From NCBI GenBank assembly GCA_038212375.1, contig JBBQUO010000011.1, positions 1 to 24,746 on the forward strand: a DNA stretch of 24,746 nt, in the 5' to 3' direction. The notes below the pieces were generated by a model. The model searched no databases and had not been told where the DNA came from. It was given only the letters and a program-made list of their open reading frames with translations. Source of the DNA: JBGTNQ01 sp038212375 (GTDB lineage Bacteria; Patescibacteriota; Minisyncoccia; Phycocordibacterales; Zambryskibacteraceae). The translations under genes and the position numbers were made by a program. This document shows, piece by piece, positions 18,257 to 24,746 of this stretch (positions are counted from its first letter, which is position 1; each line of letters opens with the position of its first letter).

Positions 18257-18835
18257 TTAGTTCATTCCGCAAAGCCAGTCGATGAGTTCGCACATCGCGT
18301 TGATATGCGGCGTCATGAACCTACCTGCTTGATTGCTGACAACATCATACGCGTTAAACTTAGCCATGTTGCCACCAAGGTAAGCGAAGGATCCTTTGGG
18401 TTCATCTTTATACTTTCTCCATTCTGAAACAGGGAAGGTCCAAAGTCCGAAAATGTTCCCAAGAAATACGTTATTGTCGGTCACACGCTCACTGTACTTG
18501 GTACGGTTCCAGCCGAACTCACTCCGACCTGCGCGATGAAAATGAAGGTCGAGTGTTTCGAGTTTCCGTATCGTCTCATTGTACTGTCCACGAAAATTCG
18601 CAGACTTGAACTGAACGATGTCTTCTCCCAGGTTACAATCGTGCCACTTCGATACCGCATCGAAGAACAAGACGATACCTGAGAGTTTGTCGTCCATTGC
18701 CCTCGCATTGAGAAGCTTTTCCTTGAGGCGAAGCAATGAAGGCACAGTCGCTTCTTTGAAGGGGCTGGTCGAACGGCTAGGGTTCTGGCGAAGGTTAGTG
18801 ATCGCCATGCGAGCTTCAGAAACAAGTTGAAGCAT
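18257..18835 (-). CDS. Unknown soluble protein (192 aa), SD-led single-gene unit
   Basis: I do not recognise a family. The start at 18835 (MLQLVSEARMAITNLRQNPS) is chosen because GAGGA lies 8 nt upstream; the longer frame to 18910 runs into the -35 box. It is helical at about 1-16 and 30-62, then has many aromatic residues (IVLFFDAVSKWHDCNLG near 60-76, and DNNVFLGNIFGLWTFPVSEW near 125-145) and a C-terminal helix, INAMCELIDWLCGMN. The composition is that of a folded globular protein. It sits between the RNase J and MFS genes, with its own near-consensus promoter and terminator. Codon use is slightly richer in GC than its neighbours. Confidence 0.65.
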   Translation of the reverse strand: MLQLVSEARMAITNLRQNPSRSTSPFKEATVPSLLRLKEKLLNARAMDDKLSGIVLFFDAVSKWHDCNLGEDIVQFKSANFRGQYNETIRKLETLDLHFHRAGRSEFGWNRTKYSERVTDNNVFLGNIFGLWTFPVSEWRKYKDEPKGSFAYLGGNMAKFNAYDVVSNQAGRFMTPHINAMCELIDWLCGMN

Positions 18836-18881
18836 ATGCTGTTCCTCACAAGAGGTATGGAAGGGTGCTGCTCTGGTTAGA

Positions 18882-18910
18882 ATAATATCATGTTTAAAAT
18901 AAAAAGTCAA
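18882..18910 (-). promoter_or_regulatory. Promoter of the 18835 minus-strand gene
   Basis: On the minus strand: TTGACT (18910-18905), a 17-nt spacer and TATTAT (18887-18882). The boxes and spacing are identical to those of the 2728 gene. The -35 abuts the palindrome at 18911. Confidence 0.78.
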
Positions 18911-18950
18911 ATAACATTAAAAGCCCTCAATTGAGGGCTTTTAATGTTAT
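18911..18950. terminator. 40-nt perfect palindrome, terminator of RNase J gene
   Basis: ATAACATTAAAAGCCCTCAA followed by its exact reverse complement, with no unpaired loop in the sequence. The core AAAAGCCCTC / GAGGGCTTTT is a terminator; ATAACATT / AATGTTAT extends the arms. It lies downstream of rnj and directly before the next promoter on the same strand. Confidence 0.88.
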
Positions 18951-18972
18951 AAAATTTTTTGGACTCTGTTTT

Positions 18973-20904
18973 CTATACTCCGAGTACTACAGGGATTACA
19001 AGAGGTCTCTTTGCAGTTTTCTGGAATAGAAAACGCTCAACAGTTTCAGTAACATTACTCTTTACAATATCGAAGTTGATCGGATTCATGCCCTGTGTGC
19101 TTTGCTCGATAGAACGTTTGATGAGGATACGAGTTTGTTGAAGGAGTTCTTGTGATTCACGTAAGTATACAAACCCACGAGAAATAATATCAGGAGATTT
19201 ACGAAGCTTGCCGGTTTGGGTATTGACCGAAGCTACAATGACAAGGAATCCATCTTGTGCGAGCATTTTACGATCGCGCATGACAACTTCTTGCACTCCT
19301 CCTACTGAGAATCCATCTACCATGATCGGGTAGGAAGGAGCCTTCACTGTCAGCATACGAGCACTTTTGCCACCATCAAAAAATTCGATGATAGAGCCAT
19401 TATCTGGTACAAGTACATTTTCTCTCGGAGCACCAAGTGTGTATGCAAGCTCAGCATGAAGACGGAGCATGTAATGATGTCCGTGCACGGGCATAAAGAA
19501 TTTGTAAGGAATCTGCTGGTGAATCCATCTGAGTTCATCTTTGTTCCCATGTCCTGACGCATGCACGTCTGCATCTGCGTAGGTGATGATCTTTGCTCCA
19601 GAGCGGTACAAATTGTCTTTAAGTTTTACGACCGCATTAAAGTTTGAAGGAATAACAGATGATGAAAGCAAAATAGTATCCGTAGGACGAAGGCGGAGGA
19701 ACTTGTGAGTTTTATTTGCAATACGCATAAGTGCTGAGAACTCCTCACCTTGAGCGCCCGTAGAGATCATAACCACACGGTCTGGTGGGTAACTCTCGAT
19801 CTCTTCGATCGGAATGATAAGGTTGTCTGCTTCGACGAGTTTGAGCTGCTTCATGATTTCGAAGTTCGTCTTCATACTACGTCCTTCGAATACTACTTTT
19901 TTGTTCAAGGCTCTGCAGATATTAAGAATTGCAATAATACGTTCTACCTGAGAAGCAAATGTTGCAATAATAAGACGAGAGCTTGTCGCACGGATAATCT
20001 TCTCGATGTTTTCAATTACAACTTGCTCAGAAAGAGAGAATCCTGGCTTCTCGATAGAGGTTGAGTCCATCGTGAGCATGAGTACATCCATGTCTTTAAA
20101 TCTCTTGTACTGCTCAATCTCTTCATCCGTAGGAATACCTTTGATGTTGTCTACGCGTACGTCTTCAATGAACACAATGTTTCCAAGAGGTGTTTTGATG
20201 ATGAGTCCCATCGAGTCAGGAATGGTGTGAGAAATAGGGAAGGTAGTGATCTTCAGATTTTCTGAAATAACAATAGTCTCGTTCCCATCGATAACTTTGA
20301 TATCGAGCGCTGGAAGCTGAGCAAATTCTTCTTGACGTTTTGCAACCATGATCGCACCAAACTGTCTTGTGTAGATTGGTGGGTTACCAATGAGTGGCAA
20401 AATATAAGGAATAGCTCCGATGTGGTCAAGGTGACCGTGAGTGATGAATACTCCACGGATTCTATCTTTTCGATCTTCGAGATACCGTGTGTTCGGCAAG
20501 ATAAAATCGATACCAGGAGTTTCTTCTTCTCGAAATTGAAAACCACAATCAACCACGATGATGTCGTTTCCATATTCAATAGCGGTCATGTTCTGGCCGA
20601 TTTCTTCAACTCCTCCGAGAGGAATGACACGAAGCACTCCTTCAGCAATTGGTGGTATGATGTCGTCTTTTTTATCACGCTCACCTCCTGTTGCACGGAA
20701 TCCCTCATTTCCCATCCTTGGGCGACGACTAAACGATGCTCCTCCTCCAGAGCGACGTCCTTTTCCTGCACCTCCAGATCGTGATGGAGATCCTCCACGT
20801 CCACGGGTATTTCCTGTACGTTCCCCAAACGGTTTTTGGTGTGTTGCGCTTGCTCCTACTGCACTCGTTTCTTTCTTCACTTCTGGATTATTATGTGGTT
20901 CCAT
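18973..20904 (-). CDS. rnj: Ribonuclease J
   Basis: RNase J is a metallo-beta-lactamase/beta-CASP ribonuclease with endo- and 5'-3' exonuclease activity on mRNA and rRNA precursors. The catalytic domain begins near residue 90 (LRVIPLGGVEEIGQNM) and carries THGHLDH (H156, H158, D160, H161), SHTIPDSMG with the next ligand His, and the bridging Asp within FIEDVRVDN. The beta-CASP region follows (EGRSMKTNFEI, MISTGAQGEEFSAL). HASGHGNKDELRW and PVHGHHYMLRLHAEL near the end of the catalytic part hold the last ligands. The C-terminal domain lies beyond about 510. Residues 1-80 form an Arg/Gly/Ser-rich tail probably used for RNA contact. Length 643 aa. The ATG start is placed by the family; no clear Shine-Dalgarno. 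Confidence 0.95.
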   Translation of the reverse strand: MEPHNNPEVKKETSAVGASATHQKPFGERTGNTRGRGGSPSRSGGAGKGRRSGGGASFSRRPRMGNEGFRATGGERDKKDDIIPPIAEGVLRVIPLGGVEEIGQNMTAIEYGNDIIVVDCGFQFREEETPGIDFILPNTRYLEDRKDRIRGVFITHGHLDHIGAIPYILPLIGNPPIYTRQFGAIMVAKRQEEFAQLPALDIKVIDGNETIVISENLKITTFPISHTIPDSMGLIIKTPLGNIVFIEDVRVDNIKGIPTDEEIEQYKRFKDMDVLMLTMDSTSIEKPGFSLSEQVVIENIEKIIRATSSRLIIATFASQVERIIAILNICRALNKKVVFEGRSMKTNFEIMKQLKLVEADNLIIPIEEIESYPPDRVVMISTGAQGEEFSALMRIANKTHKFLRLRPTDTILLSSSVIPSNFNAVVKLKDNLYRSGAKIITYADADVHASGHGNKDELRWIHQQIPYKFFMPVHGHHYMLRLHAELAYTLGAPRENVLVPDNGSIIEFFDGGKSARMLTVKAPSYPIMVDGFSVGGVQEVVMRDRKMLAQDGFLVIVASVNTQTGKLRKSPDIISRGFVYLRESQELLQQTRILIKRSIEQSTQGMNPINFDIVKSNVTETVERFLFQKTAKRPLVIPVVLGV

Positions 20905-20992
20905 GATTCTGTAATTAGTTGATAGATATGAATAAATAGTTTGTCGTTGCGTATAATGGGTTTTTTTTCGGTATTATTATTGGTTGTGTACT

Positions 20993-22735
20993 CTAGTGAT
21001 TAAATATATTCCAAATATGATTTGTTTCGATATACCAATCACGGATATTTGCGAATCTCTCTGATGGGGTTGTAAGCTTTCCAAGCATCACCCCTTTTAC
21101 TTTGCTTGGAATAATGTACAGAAAGTCTGGAGAGTAAGTGAATGCGACGGGCACATCGTCTTTAAGTATATCTGCAAACTGTCTGTACTTGTCGTCTCTT
21201 ACAGAAGTGTCAGATGTCGCTCTCGCATCTTCGAGAAGTTTATCGACTTTAGTATTTACATACAAAGCGATATTGAGCCCTGGATCAGTTCTTTGTGATG
21301 AATGCCAAAACGGATAAAAGTCTAGATCTCTTCCGATCACTTCTCCAAAAAAGAGCGCATCGTATCTACGAGGGCGAATGATGTTTTGGTTGAGGTCTCC
21401 CGTTTCATATACTTCAAGCGTTACGTCTGCACCAAGCACCTTCCAGTTGTTAACGATTATCTGCGCAGCTGCTTTGAGTTCAGGTGCATTTCCAGTGGCT
21501 ACTGAAAATGAAAGTGTTTGTGTGCCTTTTTTATCTTTCTTTATCCATATACCTGTAGTGGTAGAGCTTCGAGTCCATCCAGCATTGATCAGAATAGCGC
21601 TTGCATTTGCAATCCTGTCTGCTTCTGATACAACAGGAGAAGAGGTGGCAGAAACTTCTGGGAGTGGTCCATCGATTACAGATCCGTATCCAAATAGTAC
21701 ATTTGAAAGAATTGATTCTTTGTCGATACTTGCACTCAATGCTTGCCGAACTTCCTTGTTTGCGAGTACAGGAGATTGATTTTGATTAAAAAAGACTGCA
21801 AAAGTGCGGGGAAGAGCAGCTTGTTCTAGTTGTATCGTTGTACTACTGAGATCGTGGACAGTTGACGCACTAAAAGAATCCGCACTTTCGATGTCACCTT
21901 TTTTATATGCGTTGAGTAGTGCTGCTTCATCAGGATAAAACTTAACCGTGAGCGTTTTAATATAGGGTTCACCAGAGATAAAACCAGAAAAGCTTTTCAG
22001 TGTGTATGCAGTAGGGATACCTGTAGAGCTGCGAGATATATTTGAGACTCGATAAGGACCAGATCCAATCGCGTTAATATTATATTCACTAAACGAAAAT
22101 TGATCTGAAGTTGCATCTTTCCAGATGTGTTTTGGCAAGATACCAATCGTAGTATTTTCAAGAAATGGACCATACGGTTGCTTGAGAACTATTTTAACTT
22201 CACGATCACTAACCTTTTGGATTACGATACCATCCCAGCTTCCACGCTTTGGACTTTTGAGACTCGCATCCTGTGCTTTTTCGACGGTAAAGACCACATC
22301 GTCTGCAGTAACAGGTTTACCGTCGTGAAATTGCGCCTCTTTGTGAATGATAAAATCATACGTTAGTCCATCTGGTGAAATACTGTAACTCTCTGCGAGA
22401 TCGGGAACGAGGTTGCCTTTACTGTCGACACGCATAAGACCAGAATATATAAGTGAGACAAGGTCCTTGTCAGCATCTCCCATCGATAGAAGAGGATTTA
22501 CAAAACGTGGACTACCAATAATACCTTCAATGAGCTCTCCTCCATGGTCTGGAACTTCCACCATAAAAGAACGATTTACATCAAAGAGTAGCGTCAGGCC
22601 TGAAATTACAAACACGCAGGTAAAAAGCCAGAACAACATTCTTTCTGTTGTAGAAAAAGATTGAATAGTCTTTTGTGCGAGCTGGGCTTTTGGAAGCTCA
22701 AAGCGCTTTGAAAGAAAAGAAAAAAATGTATTCAC
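20993..22735 (-). CDS. Membrane-anchored extracellular solute-binding protein, family 5 (peptide type)
   Basis: A 580-residue protein of the SBP_bac_5 family, which captures oligopeptides or similar solutes for ABC importers. Seen: a cytoplasmic N terminus with one membrane span (about 33-51, LFWLFTCVFVISGLTLLF) instead of a lipoprotein box, then the family start GGELIEGIIGSPRFVNPLLS. LIYSGLMRVDSKGNLVPDLA, the DGLTYDFII strand and FHDGKPVTADDVVFT, the family's best-known block, follow. The C-terminal region has DLDFYPFWHSS and PVAFTYSPDFLYIIP. No permease or ATPase genes of such a transporter are present nearby. It lies 82 nt downstream of secG on the same strand. Confidence 0.88.
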   Translation of the reverse strand: MNTFFSFLSKRFELPKAQLAQKTIQSFSTTERMLFWLFTCVFVISGLTLLFDVNRSFMVEVPDHGGELIEGIIGSPRFVNPLLSMGDADKDLVSLIYSGLMRVDSKGNLVPDLAESYSISPDGLTYDFIIHKEAQFHDGKPVTADDVVFTVEKAQDASLKSPKRGSWDGIVIQKVSDREVKIVLKQPYGPFLENTTIGILPKHIWKDATSDQFSFSEYNINAIGSGPYRVSNISRSSTGIPTAYTLKSFSGFISGEPYIKTLTVKFYPDEAALLNAYKKGDIESADSFSASTVHDLSSTTIQLEQAALPRTFAVFFNQNQSPVLANKEVRQALSASIDKESILSNVLFGYGSVIDGPLPEVSATSSPVVSEADRIANASAILINAGWTRSSTTTGIWIKKDKKGTQTLSFSVATGNAPELKAAAQIIVNNWKVLGADVTLEVYETGDLNQNIIRPRRYDALFFGEVIGRDLDFYPFWHSSQRTDPGLNIALYVNTKVDKLLEDARATSDTSVRDDKYRQFADILKDDVPVAFTYSPDFLYIIPSKVKGVMLGKLTTPSERFANIRDWYIETNHIWNIFNH

Positions 22736-22817
22736 AGTGAATTAGAAATAGTGACCGTTGTGTGATCAGATACCGACATATAAACGTCTGTGCAGAACCT
22801 GCAAGAGTGTCTATACT

Positions 22818-23045
22818 CTATACAATGAGTGCAGCAAACGCAGAAAGTGCGAAGAGAATAGCTACTGCGATAGTTGCTCGAAACAAGAATTTTTCAGCCC
22901 CTCGGCGAACATATCCACCAGAACTAAACGAATCGCCTCCAAACGCTCCTCCAAGACCAGCTTCTGATCTCTGTAAAAGAACGCCTCCGATAAGAAGAAA
23001 GGCGGTTACGATCTGGATATATGGCAGAATCGCGTGAATACTCAT
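22818..23045 (-). CDS. secG: Preprotein translocase subunit SecG
   Basis: SecG is the small accessory subunit of the SecYEG channel in the cytoplasmic membrane. The 75-residue protein has the family plan: first span about 4-22 (ILPYIQIVTAFLLIGGVLLQ), the signature loop QRSEAGLGGAFGGDSFSSGG, then a second span about 50-73 (FLFRATIAVAILFALSAFAA). The start at 23045 is chosen because TATACT lies 7 nt upstream on the minus strand and the longer frame to 23063 would include that box. It is the first gene of the minus-strand run toward the solute-binding protein. Confidence 0.92.
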   Translation of the reverse strand: MSIHAILPYIQIVTAFLLIGGVLLQRSEAGLGGAFGGDSFSSGGYVRRGAEKFLFRATIAVAILFALSAFAALIV

Positions 23046-23052
23046 TGGGACA

Positions 23053-23058
23053 AGTATA
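23053..23058 (-). promoter_or_regulatory. -10 box (leaderless type) of secG
   Basis: TATACT on the minus strand (23058-23053), followed by TGTCCCA and the ATG (7 nt). Confidence 0.6.
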
Positions 23059-23138
23059 GCCAATTTCTATCTTTTGGCAATATGATATCCAGAGGTTTTA
23101 TAGTTTGCCTAAGAATAAGGGTATTTTGTGAATCATAA

Positions 23139-23186
23139 CAATAATGGCAATAAAATTATTGACAAATATTGTATATGTGCTATTAT
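23139..23186 (+). promoter_or_regulatory. Promoter of the 23238 gene with an inverted repeat over the -35
   Basis: TTGACA (23159-23164), a 16-nt spacer and TATTAT (23181-23186). CAATAAT (23139-23145) and ATTATTG (23155-23161) form a 7-bp inverted repeat overlapping the -35. A leader of about 45 nt carries AGGAGG 8 nt before ATG 23238, the strongest Shine-Dalgarno in the window. Confidence 0.75.
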
Positions 23187-23237
23187 TAAAACAGAAGTTT
23201 CTAGTACTTTGAAGTTAACCCATAGGAGGATTCGACC

Positions 23238-23945
23238 ATGAAGACCATAGCTGAGTTGTTCTCATCGCTGTCCGCTCTCGTCGCCAGCGCCATCACCATT
23301 GGTTTCCCGGTCCCTGACCGCACCGTACAGGGCGTGAAGGCCATGGATGCTCAGATCGCTGAGCTCGCCGAAAACGGCGTCGATATGGATCCGAACCACG
23401 TCATTGTGGCGACGGGTTCCATCACTCGCATCTGCGGGTCGCTGACAACGGGTCTCGTGGGACTCCTTTCGCCGTTTGTCATGGACCGAGCTCAGAAGGC
23501 TCAGCGTTCCATCGCTGCGATGGAGAGCAACTCGTACATCATTCGCAAGTTTTTTGCGGATGAGCTCGAGAGCCTGAAGACCAGGCTCAGCGACTTGCTC
23601 GATTTCGTCTCGGCCCGCAAAGCTAGCGAAATCGACGACGAACAATTCGTCGTCAACGGCGTTGAGCTCCTCGGTTTCATTTACGAGGAGACCGCGCAAC
23701 TCGAAGCGAAGGTCGTCGCGTTCAAACGTCGCGGCGCAGAAATGCGCGAGGCGCAGGAACGCGAGGAGATCGAGACCAAGCAGGTCAAGGTCAGCGCGAT
23801 CCTCGCATCGCTTGGTCGCCCGGTGGCGACTGCGCGAACCGGCGGCCGTTCCGCCGACAAACGCGAGCAGGATCGGGCGCGCCGCGGAGAGATGCGTGGC
23901 AGTAGCTCCAGCGGAGGTTCGAAGAAGAGCCGCCGCGTAGCGTAG
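23238..23945 (+). CDS. Unknown helical protein (235 aa) in GC-rich DNA
   Basis: I do not recognise a family. The protein starts MKTIAELFSSLSALVASAIT. An amphipathic or weakly hydrophobic N-terminal 20-25 residues and a second hydrophobic patch (about 64-80, LTTGLVGLLSPFVM) are followed by a long helical, coiled-coil-like region (about 85-190) rich in Glu, Arg and Ala. The C-terminal 45 residues are basic and low-complexity (GGRSADKREQDRARRGEMRG and on). The coding DNA is much richer in GC, with C or G in most third positions, than any other gene here, while its promoter and leader are AT-rich. It has its own promoter, strong ribosome site and terminator. Horizontal origin or strong codon selection are both possible. 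Confidence 0.75.
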   Translation: MKTIAELFSSLSALVASAITIGFPVPDRTVQGVKAMDAQIAELAENGVDMDPNHVIVATGSITRICGSLTTGLVGLLSPFVMDRAQKAQRSIAAMESNSYIIRKFFADELESLKTRLSDLLDFVSARKASEIDDEQFVVNGVELLGFIYEETAQLEAKVVAFKRRGAEMREAQEREEIETKQVKVSAILASLGRPVATARTGGRSADKREQDRARRGEMRGSSSSGGSKKSRRVA

Positions 23946-23960
23946 GGAAGTAAACAAACG

Positions 23961-23993
23961 AGGGCGCACATGCAACACATGTGCGCCCTTTTT
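23961..23993 (+). terminator. Terminator after the 23238 gene
   Basis: AGGGCGCACATG / CATGTGCGCCCT, a perfect 12-bp stem, closes loop CAACA and is followed by TTTT. Confidence 0.9.
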
Positions 23994-24006
23994 CATTTCA
24001 ATAATT

Positions 24007-24051
24007 TTGACAATATACAAATATATGGTATTTATGATGTGTACCAGTACA
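24007..24051 (+). promoter_or_regulatory. Promoter of the 24092 gene
   Basis: TTGACA (24007-24012), a 16-nt spacer and TATTTA (24029-24034). TGTAC-CA-GTACA (24040-24051) is a small inverted repeat at the expected start point. GAGGG lies 7 nt before ATG 24092. Confidence 0.6.
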
Positions 24052-24091
24052 TTTATAGCAGACAAGTACTAACCTCCATGAGGGAAAAACA

Positions 24092-24721
24092 ATGCAAGAG
24101 AAGTTGACACGCAGGCAGCGTTACTTTAAGTATCCTGTCACTATGCAAGGTCTTCGAGAAGTTGTCGAAGAAGTAAAGGAACTGCAAACCATTGCAGCTT
24201 CTATCGTTGGTGGAGCCAATCCATTCTCAAAAGAGGTGATGAGTATCACCACTGAGGCCAGAGCATTTATCGATGATGTTTTGAAGGAGGCTCACGGAGA
24301 CAAAGATCTTTTGAACGCAATGGAACGTGGCGAAGATATTTTGAATACAGAGATTGGAGGCAGGATCTCTCATGCGATTGCAAAGATGGGTCATCTTGAA
24401 AAGCGCATGTGCGAAGACTTCGAAAAATTCTTCGACGCCTCGGTGCATGTACTGGCAGATCACCTTCTTCTCATCGATCAATATCTGCAACCAGAATCTG
24501 CACGGATGCATGCAAAAGTGCAAGGTCTTTTGGCAACCTTCGCTTCATCTGTAAGGAGTGGGGCAGACTACGACGATCTTGTACAGCAGTACTCGGTAAT
24601 TTATGAGATTCTCGAGCCTGTGTACGGACCATTGAAAAGAGAGGTTGAGGAGGCCAGACTTCAACACGAAATTAGGACTATTCGTGAGAAGCTTGGACTT
24701 TCTATACCTCCTGCAGTGTAA
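24092..24721 (+). CDS. Unknown all-helical soluble protein (209 aa), SD-led
   Basis: I do not recognise a family. The protein starts MQEKLTRRQRYFKYPVTMQG and is almost entirely helical, with charged amphipathic stretches at about 18-40, 45-72, 78-135 and 150-200 and no signal peptide or membrane span. The helical repeat-like composition suggests a helical bundle or coiled coil. It follows the GC-rich 23238 gene in the same direction but has its own promoter and Shine-Dalgarno (GAGGG, 7 nt from the ATG). Its DNA has normal composition for the window. The window ends 25 nt after the stop, so no terminator can be judged. Confidence 0.72.
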   Translation: MQEKLTRRQRYFKYPVTMQGLREVVEEVKELQTIAASIVGGANPFSKEVMSITTEARAFIDDVLKEAHGDKDLLNAMERGEDILNTEIGGRISHAIAKMGHLEKRMCEDFEKFFDASVHVLADHLLLIDQYLQPESARMHAKVQGLLATFASSVRSGADYDDLVQQYSVIYEILEPVYGPLKREVEEARLQHEIRTIREKLGLSIPPAV

Positions 24722-24746
24722 ACAGTGTCTTTGAGGGGTTCCGTAT

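Noticed and set aside
23262..24065. A 267-codon minus-strand open frame opposite the GC-rich gene
   Set aside because: It is a by-product of high GC in the plus-strand gene. It has no ribosome site or promoter on the minus strand, it crosses the plus-strand terminator, and its product is Arg-rich low-complexity sequence. The plus frame has promoter, AGGAGG and terminator.
1..24746. Alternative genetic code (TGA as sense)
   Set aside because: TGA ends several good genes cleanly (for example at 6343-6345 and 13304-13306), and frames of known families contain no internal TGA. An RF2 gene is present.

Overview
The window reads as a chromosomal segment of a Candidate Phyla Radiation (Patescibacteria) bacterium, most likely of the Parcubacteria branch. 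The evidence is indirect. Genes are compact and mostly short, the overall composition is AT-leaning, and many start codons sit only about 5-10 nt after a TATAAT-like box, as in leaderless mRNAs. There is a small Cys-rich protein of a type I associate with Parcubacteria, an RNase J with an Arg/Gly-rich tail, and a shortened release factor 2. TGA acts as a normal stop (for example at the ends of the Y-family polymerase gene and of the CDS ending at 13306), so this is not a code-25 Gracilibacteria/SR1 genome. No rRNA, IS element, transposase, integrase or CRISPR array was seen.

Layout: 1-600 holds the end of a peptidoglycan-binding protein, a tiny membrane protein and two tandem tRNA-Thr genes. 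672-1404 holds a small unknown gene, a structured untranslated stretch and a candidate structured RNA ending in a terminator just before prfB. 1419-4557 is the prfB / ftsE / ftsX block, interrupted by an unknown minus-strand gene. 4573-6345 has another unknown minus-strand gene and a Y-family DNA polymerase under a promoter with a LexA-type palindrome. 6399-8963 has tRNA-Gln, a possible ADP-ribosyltransferase-fold protein, a DoxX-like membrane protein and a zinc-metallopeptidase-like gene broken by an in-frame TAG. 9050-13608 alternates unknown proteins with small membrane proteins (DUF1003-like, DUF1761, DUF4870), an SRPBCC protein and a membrane metallophosphoesterase. 13826-16941 is an envelope block: a tandem DUF5666 secreted protein, a bactofilin-like beta-helix membrane protein, two single-span proteins and the Cys-rich protein. 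16990-23045 is mostly minus strand: an MFS transporter, an unknown gene, RNase J, an oligopeptide-binding-type protein and SecG. 23238-24721 has two unknown helical proteins, the first in strikingly GC-rich DNA.

The main pattern is two classes of transcription unit. Recognisable housekeeping or membrane genes tend to have a -10 box (often extended TGn) immediately before the ATG and no Shine-Dalgarno sequence. Unknown soluble genes (672, 2728-, 4956-, 9050, 13082/13303, 18835-, 23238, 24092) tend to have a TTGAC-type -35, a -10 such as TATTAT, a leader with an AGGA/GGAG-type Shine-Dalgarno and, where visible, a strong hairpin terminator. These look like free-standing, moron-like cassettes set between core genes; one splits the usual prfB-ftsE-ftsX order. 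What they do is not visible from sequence.
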